In this document: one piece after another, positions 50,627 through 60,464 of the stretch | How positions within the stretch are numbered: the stretch's first letter is position 1 | How the letters are laid out: each line of letters begins with the position of its first letter | Source of the DNA: Lachnospiraceae bacterium XBD2001 | Lineage (GTDB): Bacteria > Bacillota > Clostridia > Lachnospirales > Lachnospiraceae | DNA length: 64,000 bases | Direction of reading: 5' to 3' | NCBI GenBank assembly: GCA_900116395.1 | Contig: FPAN01000002.1 | Span: forward strand, 372,001 to 436,000 | Position numbers and translations under genes: made by a program | The notes under the pieces: model-generated | Told to the model about the DNA's origin: nothing | The model's input: the letters and a program-made list of their open reading frames with translations, nothing else | Database searches by the model: none

Positions 50627-52135
50627 ATGTTAAATGAATCCATCAAGAAGTTAGTCCAGTACGGAATCGATGCGCAGCTTCTGCCGGAGTGTGAGCGAAT
50701 CTACGCAACGAATCTAATCCTGGACTTATTTCATGCAGATGAATATGAAGATGTGGAGTGCGACCTGAGTGATTTGGACTTAGAGAGCATTCTAAAAGAC
50801 TTATTGGATGAGGCGGTTGCCCGTGGCATCATCGAGGATAGCATTGTATATCGCGATCTGTTCGATACCAAGATTATGAACTGTCTGTGCCCACGTCCGG
50901 CGGAGGTGCAGCGTCGCTTTGCCGAGGAGTATGAGAAGTCTCCGGAGGCAGCAACCGAGTACTTCTATCAGCTGTCCCGCGCCAGCGACTACATTCGTAC
51001 CTATCGCGTGGCAAGAGATTTGAAGTGGACCACCGATACCAAGTATGGCACCTTGGATATCACCATTAACTTGTCCAAGCCGGAGAAGGATCCGAAGGCC
51101 ATTGCAGCAGCACTGTCTGCTAAGAACTCCGCATATCCGAAGTGCCAGTTGTGCATGGAAAATGAAGGTTATGCAGGACGTGTGAACCATCCGGCCCGAG
51201 AGAATCACCGTATCATCCCGATTACCATCAACGATAGCAAGTGGGGATTCCAGTATTCTCCGTATGTTTACTACAACGAGCACTGCATCGTCTTCAATGG
51301 TGAGCATACTCCGATGAAGATTGACCGTGCGGCATTTGTGAAGCTGTTTGATTTCGTAAAACAGTTCCCGCATTACTTCCTTGGATCCAATGCGGACCTG
51401 CCAATCGTAGGCGGATCCATCTTAACCCACGACCATTTCCAGGGCGGACATTACACCTTCGCTATGGAGCGTGCCGAGATGATTGAAAAATTCACCGTAC
51501 CTGGATACGAAGATGTAACCGCCGGCATTGTAAAATGGCCGCTGTCCGTGATTCGTTTACAGTGTAAGGATGAGAAGCGCATCATTGACCTTGCGGACCA
51601 TATCCTTGCAGCATGGCGTGGATACACCGACGAAGCAGCATTTATCTTTGCTGAGACCGACGGAACACCGCATAACACTATTACACCGATTGCCAGAAAA
51701 AGAGGAGATCTCTTCGAGCTGGATTTGGCACTGCGCAACAACATTACAACAGAAGAGCATCCAATGGGTGTCTATCACCCACATGCACATTTGCATCACA
51801 TTAAGAAGGAAAACATCGGCCTCATTGAAGTCATGGGACTTGCCGTACTTCCAAGCCGCTTGAAAGGTGAGCTGGAGCAGTTAAATACAGCTATCCGTGA
51901 AGGCAAAGATCTGCGCGTAGATGAAACCTTGGCAAAGCATGCGGATTGGGTAGAGGAGTTCTCTAAGAATTATCCGGAGCTGGCCAATGGATGCACTGCC
52001 GATGAAGCACGTCTTACCGAAATCTTACATCAGGAAGTGGGTAAGGTCTTCTGTGAAGTGTTAGAATGCGCAGGCGTGTATAAGTGCACAGATGAGGGAT
52101 TATCTGCGTTCCGTAGATTTATCGCTACCCTGTAG
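50627..52135 (+). CDS. galT: Class II UDP-glucose--hexose-1-phosphate uridylyltransferase
   Basis: The ATG at 50627 follows GAGGAGG closely and is preferred over an ATG 15 bases earlier. The 502-residue product is a Firmicutes-type GalT with CQLCMENEGYAGRVNHPARENHRIIPI, SILTHDHFQGGHYTFAMERA and the catalytic-region YHPHAHLHHIKKENIGLIEVMG. It exchanges UMP between UDP-glucose and galactose 1-phosphate in the Leloir pathway. galK and galE are not in the window. A short CGCC-loop-GGCG hairpin follows the stop. Confidence 0.93.
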   Translation: MLNESIKKLVQYGIDAQLLPECERIYATNLILDLFHADEYEDVECDLSDLDLESILKDLLDEAVARGIIEDSIVYRDLFDTKIMNCLCPRPAEVQRRFAEEYEKSPEAATEYFYQLSRASDYIRTYRVARDLKWTTDTKYGTLDITINLSKPEKDPKAIAAALSAKNSAYPKCQLCMENEGYAGRVNHPARENHRIIPITINDSKWGFQYSPYVYYNEHCIVFNGEHTPMKIDRAAFVKLFDFVKQFPHYFLGSNADLPIVGGSILTHDHFQGGHYTFAMERAEMIEKFTVPGYEDVTAGIVKWPLSVIRLQCKDEKRIIDLADHILAAWRGYTDEAAFIFAETDGTPHNTITPIARKRGDLFELDLALRNNITTEEHPMGVYHPHAHLHHIKKENIGLIEVMGLAVLPSRLKGELEQLNTAIREGKDLRVDETLAKHADWVEEFSKNYPELANGCTADEARLTEILHQEVGKVFCEVLECAGVYKCTDEGLSAFRRFIATL

Positions 52136-52245
52136 AATCCGCCACAGTAGGCGATTACTTTATAATTTCTTAAGAAAATTTGGTAAACCTAACTAAAACA
52201 AATAATATACAAAGTGTTGTGGTTGTCTATTATTACCGCACAAGA

Positions 52246-52274
52246 TTGAAAACTGTTTAGAATCTGTTTATAAT
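52246..52274 (+). promoter_or_regulatory. Strong promoter of the Trp-rich membrane protein gene
   Basis: TTGAAA, a 17-base spacer and a perfect TATAAT, with the start about 36 bases before the ATG. The upstream stretch is very AT-rich, which may act as an UP element. Confidence 0.7.
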
Positions 52275-52315
52275 AGACAGAGTGAGAACATATTGTAATA
52301 AGAGGAGGAATTCTT

Positions 52316-53434
52316 ATGTTATTTCAACTTTACAGCGATCACGCTGCCGTACAGTTGGTTGGATGGCTTCTCGTATTCTGCGGACTTGTTCTGTTGAATG
52401 AGATTGGTCGTCGTACTAAGATCGGCGGAATGCTTATTTTCGTAATCATTCCTTTGATCTTAACCGTTTACTTCATCGCAATCCACCTTGGTGCATTTGG
52501 TGGAGCTAACAGCGATACTATGAAGTACATGGATGGATGGTTCCATTACTTCAAGCTCTATGCTGCTGACATCGGATGTGTCGGCTTCATGATGATCAAG
52601 TACAAATGGGGACTTGGTAAGCAGGAGTGGTTCAAATGGTGGCCTTGGTTCATCGTTTCCGCTAACATCATGATCGCTAACGTATCTGATATGGAGTCCG
52701 CTCTTGCAGCATACGCAATCTCCGGTAACTTCTCCGGTGCTTGGTGGGCATCCAACGAAGGTGTATTCATCTACGGTGGTTGGTGGAACATCCTCAACGC
52801 AATCGCAGGTATGATCAACATCTTCTGTATGACAGGTTGTGTGAAGCTTTACACTTCCAAGGACAAGAACCATAGCGATATGCTTTGGCCTGATATGACC
52901 ATCTGGTTCATCCTTGCTTATGATGTATGGAACTTCGAGTACACTTACTTGAACCTTCCTACTCATACTTGGTACTGTGGTGTTGCACTTCTTCTTGCTC
53001 CTACTTTTGCTAACGCATTCTGGAACAAGGGTGGTTGGATTCAGAACCGTGCAAATACCTTGGCTATCTGGTGTATGTTCGCTCAGATCTTCCCTCTTTT
53101 CCAGTTGGGAAGCAAGTTCGCAGCAGTTCTTCCACGTGTATACGGTGGAGCAACCGAGCAGGGCGTAACTACTATGCAGTTGTATGACCAGGCAATCGCT
53201 CTTTACAACGCTGGACAGGGCAAGACCTCTGCAGCTGGCGACGCTATCGCTGCTATGGGTATCACCGCTGATCCTACCGCTCAGGGCGTAGTTGCTGTTA
53301 TGGCTTTAGCCATCAACGTTGTTTGCATCATGGTTATCATTAAGAGATCCATCGCTAACGGACGTAACCCATACGCCAACAACGTATTCGAAGGAACAAG
53401 AGACTTCGAAGAGGCTATGGCTCGCGCAGAGTAA
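52316..53434 (+). CDS. Trp-rich polytopic membrane protein (DUF5692-like)
   Basis: A 372-residue protein with about nine to ten membrane helices, unusually rich in Trp and aromatic residues (KQEWFKWWPWFIVSANIM, GAWWASNEGVFIYGGWWNIL, FILAYDVWNFEYTYLNLPTH). I recall this pattern as DUF5692, found in Clostridia, with no known function. A consensus promoter, a GAGGAGG site and a highly biased set of codons (AAC, CTT, GCT, GGT repeated) point to strong expression. It is a single-gene transcript with its own terminator. Polar Asp and Glu residues inside helices suggest an ion or small-molecule role; this is inference only. Confidence 0.65.
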   Translation: MLFQLYSDHAAVQLVGWLLVFCGLVLLNEIGRRTKIGGMLIFVIIPLILTVYFIAIHLGAFGGANSDTMKYMDGWFHYFKLYAADIGCVGFMMIKYKWGLGKQEWFKWWPWFIVSANIMIANVSDMESALAAYAISGNFSGAWWASNEGVFIYGGWWNILNAIAGMINIFCMTGCVKLYTSKDKNHSDMLWPDMTIWFILAYDVWNFEYTYLNLPTHTWYCGVALLLAPTFANAFWNKGGWIQNRANTLAIWCMFAQIFPLFQLGSKFAAVLPRVYGGATEQGVTTMQLYDQAIALYNAGQGKTSAAGDAIAAMGITADPTAQGVVAVMALAINVVCIMVIIKRSIANGRNPYANNVFEGTRDFEEAMARAE

Positions 53435-53468
53435 TCTGCAACATACACAATATAATATGTGCTTACAT

Positions 53469-53494
53469 AGGGCTTCCGCAGATGCGGGAGCCCT
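53469..53494 (+). terminator. Terminator after the Trp-rich membrane protein gene
   Basis: Arms AGGGCTTCCGC and GCGGGAGCCCT over a 4-base loop, one mismatch, then AATTAATTA. A weak T-run but a strong stem. Confidence 0.7.
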
Positions 53495-53548
53495 AATTAA
53501 TTACCCTGGGAAAATATCAGACAAAATAGCGTTGAAGCATATTATTGT

Positions 53549-53578
53549 TTGAAAAGTATACTTATGCTACACTATATA
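53549..53578 (+). promoter_or_regulatory. Promoter of the c-di-GMP signalling gene
   Basis: TTGAAA, an 18-base spacer and TATATA, with the ATG 35 bases on. GGAGGAG lies before the ATG. Confidence 0.5.
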
Positions 53579-53612
53579 GGGGGGCGAATCTACAGCGGAG
53601 GAGCCATTCACT

Positions 53613-56600
53613 ATGTCGAGATATCAATTTGAAGAGCAAGAGCTGAAATTAATTGAGGGGAGCAGCATCCCTTGCGCTGTCTATCAGTTTATCGACAAGC
53701 GTGTTGTAACCATTGCATTATCCAGTGCTTTCTGTGAAATGCTGCACTATGAGCCAATGGAAGAAGCTTATCGGCTGATGGACAATGATATGTATCGTGA
53801 TGTTCATCCGGAAGATGCTGCCTGGGTGGCCAATGAGGCGGTTCAGTTCGCAACCCAGGGCGGAGAATACAATGTGGTCTATCGTACCAAGGTGGGAGAG
53901 GACTACATCATTTTGCATGCCATCGGGCATCACGTCAATATGCCAACCGGCGAACGATTGGCTGTCATTCACTATGTCAACGAAGGTATTTTTCAGGAAG
54001 AAGATTTTAACCGGGCCGGCCTTCATCGTATGCAAACCCAGTTTATCGAATCCCGTCGGCAGGGCGGCAAATACAGCTATGACTATCTGACTGGTCTACC
54101 GGAGATGAACTATTTCTTCGAACTGGGAGAAGCGGCCAGAGAACGTTATCTGGATGAGGGAGACGCCGGGTATATTCTTTTTATGAATTTGAATGGTATG
54201 AAATCCTTTAACCGAAGCTTCGGTTATGCGGAAGGTGATCGGTTAATCCAGGCTTTTTCCAGACTGTTGGTCCGTTATTTTTCCAACGATAACTGCTGTC
54301 GTACCACAGCAGATCATTTTGCCGTATACACCAACAAACCAGATATTGAAGAAGTCTTAGAGAACCTGATGGAAGATGCGAAGCACATCAACGGTGGGAA
54401 TACGCTACCGGTGCGCATTGGTGTCTATTCGGCTACCCTTGGTTGGATTTCTGTTGCTGCAGCCTGCGACATGGCCAAGCTTGCTTGCGATTCCGTGGAG
54501 AATGAGTTCGCATCCACCTATACCTTCTTCGACCAGGAAATGGTGAATCGCTATGAGGGTAAGCATTACATTTTAGAGAATATTGACCGGGCCATCGAGG
54601 AAGGATGGCTTCAGGTGTACTATCAGCCCATTATTCGTGCCGCCAATGGACGAGTCTGTGACGAGGAGGCCCTGGCCCGCTGGATTGATCCCAAACGTGG
54701 CCTGATTCCGCCGGAGGTATTTATACCGATTCTGGAAGATGCGAAGCTGACCTACAAGATGGACCTCTATGTGGCAGATCAGGTACTGAAAAAAATCAAC
54801 ATGCTAAAAAAGGCCGGTTTGTATCTGGTCCCCAATTCCATCAACCTATCCCGTACGGACTTCTATGCCTGTGACATGGTGGAGGAGATTGACCGAAGAG
54901 TACAGGAAGCCGGCGTGGAGCGGCGGTTTATTACCATTGAACTAACCGAGAGCTACGTTATGCAAGATACGGACTTCATCCGGGTCCAGGTGGAACGCTT
55001 CCAGAAGCTGGGATATCGGGTCTGGATGGATGATTTCGGTAGCGGATATTCCACACCGGATTTGTTGCAAAAAATACATTTTGATGTAGTTAAAATCGAT
55101 AAGAAATTCGTAGATAAAATTGAAACCAGCGAGGAGAATCGTGTCATCATCACAGAGCTGATGCGCTTAGCTGCCGGCCTTGGTAGCGAGACCGTGGCGG
55201 AAGGCGTGGAGACGGATGCCCAGGTGGAATTTTTAAAAGAAATCGGATGTACCAGATTGCAGGGATTCAATTATTGCCAGGCGATACCGGTGGAGAAGAT
55301 CTTCGAACGCTACGAGAAGGGTATCCAGGTGGGCTTCGAGAATCCGGAGGAGTCGGAGTACTATTCCGCCATTGGTAATATCAATCTCTACGATATGTCC
55401 TTCTCCATTGAGGATAGTGATAGCGAGAGCACGGTCCACTATTTCGATACCATGCCCATGTGCATTATGGAGACCAAAGAGGAAGGCATGCGGTTGGTTC
55501 GTGGCAATAAGTCCTACCGGGAATTCGTGTCCCGCTACTACCCGGGTGTGGAGCCGGATGAGCGGAAGGTGTTTACCTATGAACAGTGCCAGATGTCTAG
55601 GGAGCATATCTATAGCATCCTCGAGGAAAAGAGCGACGGCGAAGGTCATACGGTGGATTTGCGAGGCAGCGAGGGAGATGTGATTCATGTGTATTCCCGC
55701 CGTATTGCGAAGAACCCGGTGAACGGCTCCATATCCGTCGCCCTGATGGTGCTTGGCTGTGAGGAAAAAGAGCAGGCGCAAAAACGTTGGGAAGAAAACG
55801 AACGCTTGGCCCAGGAGCGCAAGACCTACAATCGTATTATGGCGTTATCCGGGGATTTCCTGTGTATTTACAGCGTAGACCCGAAGACGGATCATTACAT
55901 GGAATATGGCCCGTCGGAGCTGTACAAGAAGCTTGGCGTTGCTTCGGAGGGCAATGACTTCTACGGAGAGACCCGTAAGAACGGTGCGGATGTGGTGTAT
56001 ATCGAAGATATGGATGTATTCCTGTCCAGTGTCACCAAGGAAAATGTCATGCGGGAAATCGAAAAGAACGGTGTCTTCGTCCTGAATTACCGACTGCGTA
56101 TTGCCGGTGTTCCGCGGTATGTTTCTCTGAAGGCCACGATCGTAGAGGAGGAAGAGGGACCGGTTATCGTCTTTGGCCTTATCGATACAGATGCCAAGGT
56201 GAAAAAAGATGAAGAGTACGCAAGAAAGCTTCTGGCGGCAAGAGATATTGCAAATCTGGATGCCTTAACCGGTGTAAAGAATAAGCATGCCTATACCGAT
56301 GCGGAATCCCAGATGGATGCGCTAATCGAAGCAGGCGAAGTCACCGATTATGCGGTGGCGGTATTCGATTTGAACGGGCTGAAGGAAGTGAACGATACCA
56401 AGGGCCATCAGGCCGGAGATCAGTTCATTATCACCGGCTGCCATTTGATTTGCAACATTTTCAAACACAGTCCGGTATTCCGCGTTGGCGGTGATGAATT
56501 CGTCTCTATCATCCAGGGCGAGGATTACCACAACTTAACCACCCTGATGAAGGTCCTTGAGAAGACCAACGAAGAGCACATTGCGGAAGGCAAGGTGGTG

Positions 56601-56726
56601 GTGGCAGCAGGTATCTCCAGGTGCCACGGAGACAAGAAAGTATCTGTGGTGTTCAAGCGGGCAGATGCCGCCATGTATAAGAACAAAAAGATGCTAAAAG
56701 AAAAGGAAGCAGCGGCGAAGAAATAG
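53613..56726 (+). CDS. PAS-GGDEF(degenerate)-EAL-PAS-GGDEF c-di-GMP protein
   Basis: A 1037-residue cytoplasmic protein with no membrane helix. Residues ~15-125 look like a PAS domain. Residues ~155-310 are a GGDEF fold with the signature lost (T232-A-D-H-F236). Residues ~325-570 are an EAL phosphodiesterase with an intact EAL (352-354), IELTES, DDFGSGYS, KIDKKFV and VAEGVET. Residues ~600-890 hold one or two further PAS-like regions. The end is a second GGDEF domain with intact GGDEF (959-963) and no clear RxxD inhibitory site. It could both make and break c-di-GMP. The order GGDEF-EAL-GGDEF is unusual. Confidence 0.88.
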   Translation: MSRYQFEEQELKLIEGSSIPCAVYQFIDKRVVTIALSSAFCEMLHYEPMEEAYRLMDNDMYRDVHPEDAAWVANEAVQFATQGGEYNVVYRTKVGEDYIILHAIGHHVNMPTGERLAVIHYVNEGIFQEEDFNRAGLHRMQTQFIESRRQGGKYSYDYLTGLPEMNYFFELGEAARERYLDEGDAGYILFMNLNGMKSFNRSFGYAEGDRLIQAFSRLLVRYFSNDNCCRTTADHFAVYTNKPDIEEVLENLMEDAKHINGGNTLPVRIGVYSATLGWISVAAACDMAKLACDSVENEFASTYTFFDQEMVNRYEGKHYILENIDRAIEEGWLQVYYQPIIRAANGRVCDEEALARWIDPKRGLIPPEVFIPILEDAKLTYKMDLYVADQVLKKINMLKKAGLYLVPNSINLSRTDFYACDMVEEIDRRVQEAGVERRFITIELTESYVMQDTDFIRVQVERFQKLGYRVWMDDFGSGYSTPDLLQKIHFDVVKIDKKFVDKIETSEENRVIITELMRLAAGLGSETVAEGVETDAQVEFLKEIGCTRLQGFNYCQAIPVEKIFERYEKGIQVGFENPEESEYYSAIGNINLYDMSFSIEDSDSESTVHYFDTMPMCIMETKEEGMRLVRGNKSYREFVSRYYPGVEPDERKVFTYEQCQMSREHIYSILEEKSDGEGHTVDLRGSEGDVIHVYSRRIAKNPVNGSISVALMVLGCEEKEQAQKRWEENERLAQERKTYNRIMALSGDFLCIYSVDPKTDHYMEYGPSELYKKLGVASEGNDFYGETRKNGADVVYIEDMDVFLSSVTKENVMREIEKNGVFVLNYRLRIAGVPRYVSLKATIVEEEEGPVIVFGLIDTDAKVKKDEEYARKLLAARDIANLDALTGVKNKHAYTDAESQMDALIEAGEVTDYAVAVFDLNGLKEVNDTKGHQAGDQFIITGCHLICNIFKHSPVFRVGGDEFVSIIQGEDYHNLTTLMKVLEKTNEEHIAEGKVVVAAGISRCHGDKKVSVVFKRADAAMYKNKKMLKEKEAAAKK

Positions 56727-56729
56727 CCC

Positions 56730-57713
56730 CTAGGCAAAGCGGAAGGCGATTCTTCGGCTGAAAGGATGAGCAGGAGAGCTGAGTCGAATCTTGGTCATGG
56801 GCCATAGCTCCTGTGCTTCCAATGCGATGGCACATCCCGGTGTGCAGGAGGTTCCGTCTGCAAGGGTGGCATCATCCAGATAATCTCCGGTGTAGACCAC
56901 CAGAGCCGGTGCATCGGTGATTAGGTTCATTGCAAATCCAACATCCGGCCAGGAGAGCTTAGCAGCACAATCTATAGAATCTAAGAGGAAGGCGTTGTTG
57001 TAAACAGCGTCTTCTTTTATTGCGTAAAAACTGGATGCGGCATCCGTAAGATCTACAATGGTCTTCGGCAGAAAATTGACTTCGTTCTCTACCATATGAT
57101 GAGCAGCGACCTGCAGCTCTAAACCATCCCGCATCCAATAGGTATGGTTGGTCAGATTGAGATAGGTTAGATCATCGGAGGCAGCATCATAGGAAATAGA
57201 CAATCCCTGTCCATCCACATGATAGCGCACCCGGTAAGTACGGTTTCCTGGCCAGCCGTCCAATCCATCCGGTTGGGAAGTTACGAAACACACGGTACAA
57301 CAGCATTCGGAGTAACGCAATTCCTCCATTGCCCAATTGACGGTAGCCAGATGATGGGCACCGCCGTGGAGTTGCTTGTCCTCTTCATTGGCGGGAAGGG
57401 ATACTTCTAAAAGGTCCGTTTCATCTGCCATTGCAAGGAGGCGTTTCCCCGGAAGTCGTCCGGCAGTTGGGCCGACGGTAAGACCTGCTAAAGAAGTGTT
57501 GGAGCAAGATTCTGAAACATCTTCATAACATAAAGAGAGAAGATGCTCGTCTCCTGACTCGTCAAACAGGCTGATTTTTCGGATACCGGCGCCAAAGGAT
57601 GTGAATTCGAAACAGATTCGTGGACATTTCGTATGCCCGGTAGCAACCGTTACAGATATGATATTTACGTCAGATGCGTTTGTTCTTTTTACAACACTCT
57701 GGCTTACGTTCAT
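56730..57713 (-). CDS. Aldose 1-epimerase-family protein
   Basis: The start is the inner ATG at 57713, since GGAGGG precedes it on this strand. The 327-residue product is a galactose-mutarotase-like beta-sandwich protein. LHGGAHHLATVNW holds one His, LNLTNHTYW the catalytic His region, and ALEAQELWP the catalytic Glu; the GNRTYRVRYHVDGQGLSI strand is also typical. It interconverts anomers of galactose, arabinose or similar sugars. It diverges from the arabinose-type transporter genes and is near galT. Confidence 0.85.
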   Translation of the reverse strand: MNVSQSVVKRTNASDVNIISVTVATGHTKCPRICFEFTSFGAGIRKISLFDESGDEHLLSLCYEDVSESCSNTSLAGLTVGPTAGRLPGKRLLAMADETDLLEVSLPANEEDKQLHGGAHHLATVNWAMEELRYSECCCTVCFVTSQPDGLDGWPGNRTYRVRYHVDGQGLSISYDAASDDLTYLNLTNHTYWMRDGLELQVAAHHMVENEVNFLPKTIVDLTDAASSFYAIKEDAVYNNAFLLDSIDCAAKLSWPDVGFAMNLITDAPALVVYTGDYLDDATLADGTSCTPGCAIALEAQELWPMTKIRLSSPAHPFSRRIAFRFA

Positions 57714-57830
57714 GTTGTTCCCTCCAACTATCGTCATTCTTTACAAAATTATGCATGAAAAAAGATGGAAAGTACACAACACCCCATAGCAGAGAGCAAT
57801 TTTTTGAAATACATTCGCAAGTTCTGTTAA

Positions 57831-57858
57831 TGGAAATCCAACAAACGGGTCCTATAAT
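57831..57858 (+). promoter_or_regulatory. Promoter of the sugar ABC transporter operon
   Basis: TGGAAA, a 16-base spacer and a perfect TATAAT, about 60 bases before the ATPase start. The region is shared with the divergent epimerase gene, so common control by the AraC-type regulator is possible. Confidence 0.45.
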
Positions 57859-57916
57859 CAAGTTAGTAAAGGTCACCAAAAGACACAGACGTGATTTGAA
57901 ATAAGGAGCGAACGGT

Positions 57917-59416
57917 ATGAACGGAGTACTGGAATTCAAGGGGATTTCCAAGTATTTCCCGGGCGTGAAGGCTCTCGATGATGTGTCATTTAAAGCCTAT
58001 GGGGGAGAGGTACTTGCCTTTTTGGGGGAAAACGGGGCAGGAAAGTCTACACTTCTTAAGATTTTAAATGGCGATTATCAGCCAACATCCGGTGAATACA
58101 TTATCAACGGTGTGCAAAAGCATTTTAATTCCCCACATGAAGCAATTGAAGACGGAATCTCGGTTATTTATCAGGAGCGACAAATCCTCTTAGAGTTATC
58201 CGTTGCAGAGAACATCTATCTCGGACGGATGCCTTCCAAGAAGCTTGGATTTATCGATACCAAGAAGGCGAATCGGGATGCTAAGAAGATTATCGATGAT
58301 TTTGGTTTGCCGATTGATCCATCCACCAAGGTGAAGGACATGTCCATTGCCTACCAGCAGATGGTTGAGATCATGAAGGCCTATTCCAGGGATAATCTAC
58401 AGGTTATCTGTTTCGATGAGCCGACGGCGTCCTTGTCCGATGCGGAGATTGAGGCGCTGTTTACGGTTATTCGGAAGCTTCGGGATGAGGGGAAAATCAT
58501 TATTTACGTATCCCATCGTATGAACGAAATCCAACAAATCGCAGATAAGGTTGCCATCTTTAAGGACGGCCGTTATGTGGACACCATCGATCCGAAGGTG
58601 GTTCCGGAGTCGGAGATGATTAAGATGATGGTCGGCCGTGACTTGGGAGATATCTACAAGGAATTGGACCGCAACACCAATATCGGCGACGTGCTCTTAG
58701 AGGTGAAAAACGTCTCCAGTGATTACGTCAAAGAGAATTCCTTCGTTCTGCATAAGGGCGAGGTGTTAGGATTCTCCGGACTGGTTGGCGCCGGCCGTAC
58801 AGAGCTGATGCGTGCCATCATCGGTGCAGACAAGATGAAAACCGGAGAAGTGTACTTAGAAGGCAAGAAGATCACCAACCGCTCACCACACGAAGCCCAG
58901 GAGAACGGCATTGTGCTGGTACCGGAAGACCGGAAGCTGCAGGGAATCTTAGCCAACCTAAGTGTTGCCGATAACATCAATATTTCCATGTTAGATGCCA
59001 ATTCCAACCAATTTGGTTTTATGGATAGCAAAAAAGAGAAAGAAGTTGCCAACAAGGGAATTCGTGATTTTAACATCAAAACTCCCTCCCCTTCGAAGAA
59101 GATTGTGGAACTGTCCGGCGGCAACCAGCAGAAATGTATTGTTGCTCGCTGGCTTTCCACAAACCCAAAGGTGCTCATCATGGATGAACCGACCAAGGGT
59201 ATCGACGTAGGAGCGAAGGCGGAGTTTTATCAGATGATATGCGATTTTGCCAAGCAGGGCATGGGCGTTATCCTGATTTCTTCCGAGATGCCGGAGGTCA
59301 TCGGATTGTCTGACCGTATCATCGTTATGCGAGGACTGAAAATTGTGGGAGAAACCGGCAGAGAGGAAGTAACGGAAGATCAGTTGCTGACTATGGGTAT
59401 GCTGGGTGAGGTGTAA
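57917..59416 (+). CDS. Sugar ABC transporter ATPase (AraG/RbsA/MglA type)
   Basis: A 499-residue double ATPase of the CUT2 family. The N-terminal half has Walker A GENGAGKST and Walker B VICFDEPTASL. The C-terminal half has the usual degenerate Walker A GLVGAGRTEL, the signature LSGGNQQK and Walker B LIMDEPTKGIDV. It powers sugar uptake. The binding protein two genes on resembles AraF, so L-arabinose is the likeliest substrate. AAGGAG precedes the ATG and the permease follows after 3 bases. Confidence 0.9.
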   Translation: MNGVLEFKGISKYFPGVKALDDVSFKAYGGEVLAFLGENGAGKSTLLKILNGDYQPTSGEYIINGVQKHFNSPHEAIEDGISVIYQERQILLELSVAENIYLGRMPSKKLGFIDTKKANRDAKKIIDDFGLPIDPSTKVKDMSIAYQQMVEIMKAYSRDNLQVICFDEPTASLSDAEIEALFTVIRKLRDEGKIIIYVSHRMNEIQQIADKVAIFKDGRYVDTIDPKVVPESEMIKMMVGRDLGDIYKELDRNTNIGDVLLEVKNVSSDYVKENSFVLHKGEVLGFSGLVGAGRTELMRAIIGADKMKTGEVYLEGKKITNRSPHEAQENGIVLVPEDRKLQGILANLSVADNINISMLDANSNQFGFMDSKKEKEVANKGIRDFNIKTPSPSKKIVELSGGNQQKCIVARWLSTNPKVLIMDEPTKGIDVGAKAEFYQMICDFAKQGMGVILISSEMPEVIGLSDRIIVMRGLKIVGETGREEVTEDQLLTMGMLGEV

Positions 59417-59419
59417 AAC

Positions 59420-60400
59420 ATGGAGAAATTAAAGAAAATCAAAATTGGGGGAGACAAGCTGACGATGATCGCCGCAATTATTGTGGTATTCATTATTTTC
59501 TCTTCCCTGAATCATAACTTTTTTACCGGAACGAATATTGTAAATATCCTGGTGGCAGGATCCCTGGTTGGATTGGTTGCCATCGGACATACCTATTTGA
59601 TCATTGCCGCACAAAACGACTTGTCTCCGGGTGCTGTGGTTGCTTTCTCCGGAGTGCTGGCTGCACTGTTGTCGGCAGCAGGAGTTCCTTTTGGATTTGT
59701 TGTATTAATCACAGTCGTAAGTGGAGCCATCATCGGAGTATTTAACTCCTTCATGGTGAACAAGATCAAGCTGGATCCCTTTATTGCAACCTTGGTTACT
59801 CAGTCGGTGATTCGTGGTTTTGCCTATATCATCTGCGATGGTAAGCCGGTATCCATTACCGACCCGACGTACCTTCTGATTGGTAAGCTTCGTATCTTCG
59901 GAATTCCGCTTTCCGTATGGATTATGATTATCCTCATTGCGGTATTCGGTATCATCCTTGCCAGAACCAAGTTCGGCCGTCAGATCTATGCCATCGGCGG
60001 TAACAAAGATGCAGCAAGATTGGCCGGCTTGAATCCGCAGCGCACGATTTTAATCTGCTTTATCTTAATGGGAATCTTGTGTGCTATCGGCGGAATTATC
60101 TTTTCCTCCCGTATGAATTCGGGACAGCCGGCAGCGAACGTGAACTTAGAGTTCGATGCCATTACCGCCGTAATCTTAGGCGGTGTATCCTTCATGGGTG
60201 GTGTCGGCGGAATGGGCGGTACCATCTTAGGTATCATCTTAATCCAGTCCTTCAACACCGGACTTACCATGGTTAACGTTCCGTCTTTCTGGCAGTATGT
60301 AGCACGTGGTGCATTGCTTCTGTTCGCATTGACCACAGACTACATCCGTAAGCAGAAGCGTGAGAAGGAGCTGTTGGAAGCTTCCATGAAGAACGCATAA
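59420..60400 (+). CDS. Sugar ABC transporter permease (AraH/RbsC type)
   Basis: A 326-residue CUT2 permease with about ten helices. Family segments include HTYLIIAAQNDLSPGAVVAFSG, NSFMVNKIKLDPFIATLVT, the coupling loop IYAIGGNKDAARLAGLN and ITAVILGGVSFMGGVGGMGGT. It forms the channel with the ATPase before it. It is a single permease gene, so the channel is probably a homodimer. Confidence 0.9.
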   Translation: MEKLKKIKIGGDKLTMIAAIIVVFIIFSSLNHNFFTGTNIVNILVAGSLVGLVAIGHTYLIIAAQNDLSPGAVVAFSGVLAALLSAAGVPFGFVVLITVVSGAIIGVFNSFMVNKIKLDPFIATLVTQSVIRGFAYIICDGKPVSITDPTYLLIGKLRIFGIPLSVWIMIILIAVFGIILARTKFGRQIYAIGGNKDAARLAGLNPQRTILICFILMGILCAIGGIIFSSRMNSGQPAANVNLEFDAITAVILGGVSFMGGVGGMGGTILGIILIQSFNTGLTMVNVPSFWQYVARGALLLFALTTDYIRKQKREKELLEASMKNA

Positions 60401-60464
60401 TGTTGTGAATCCAACATGCAAGCGTGCATGTCGAGAAATAAAAAAACATTTTTAGGAGGGTTTT

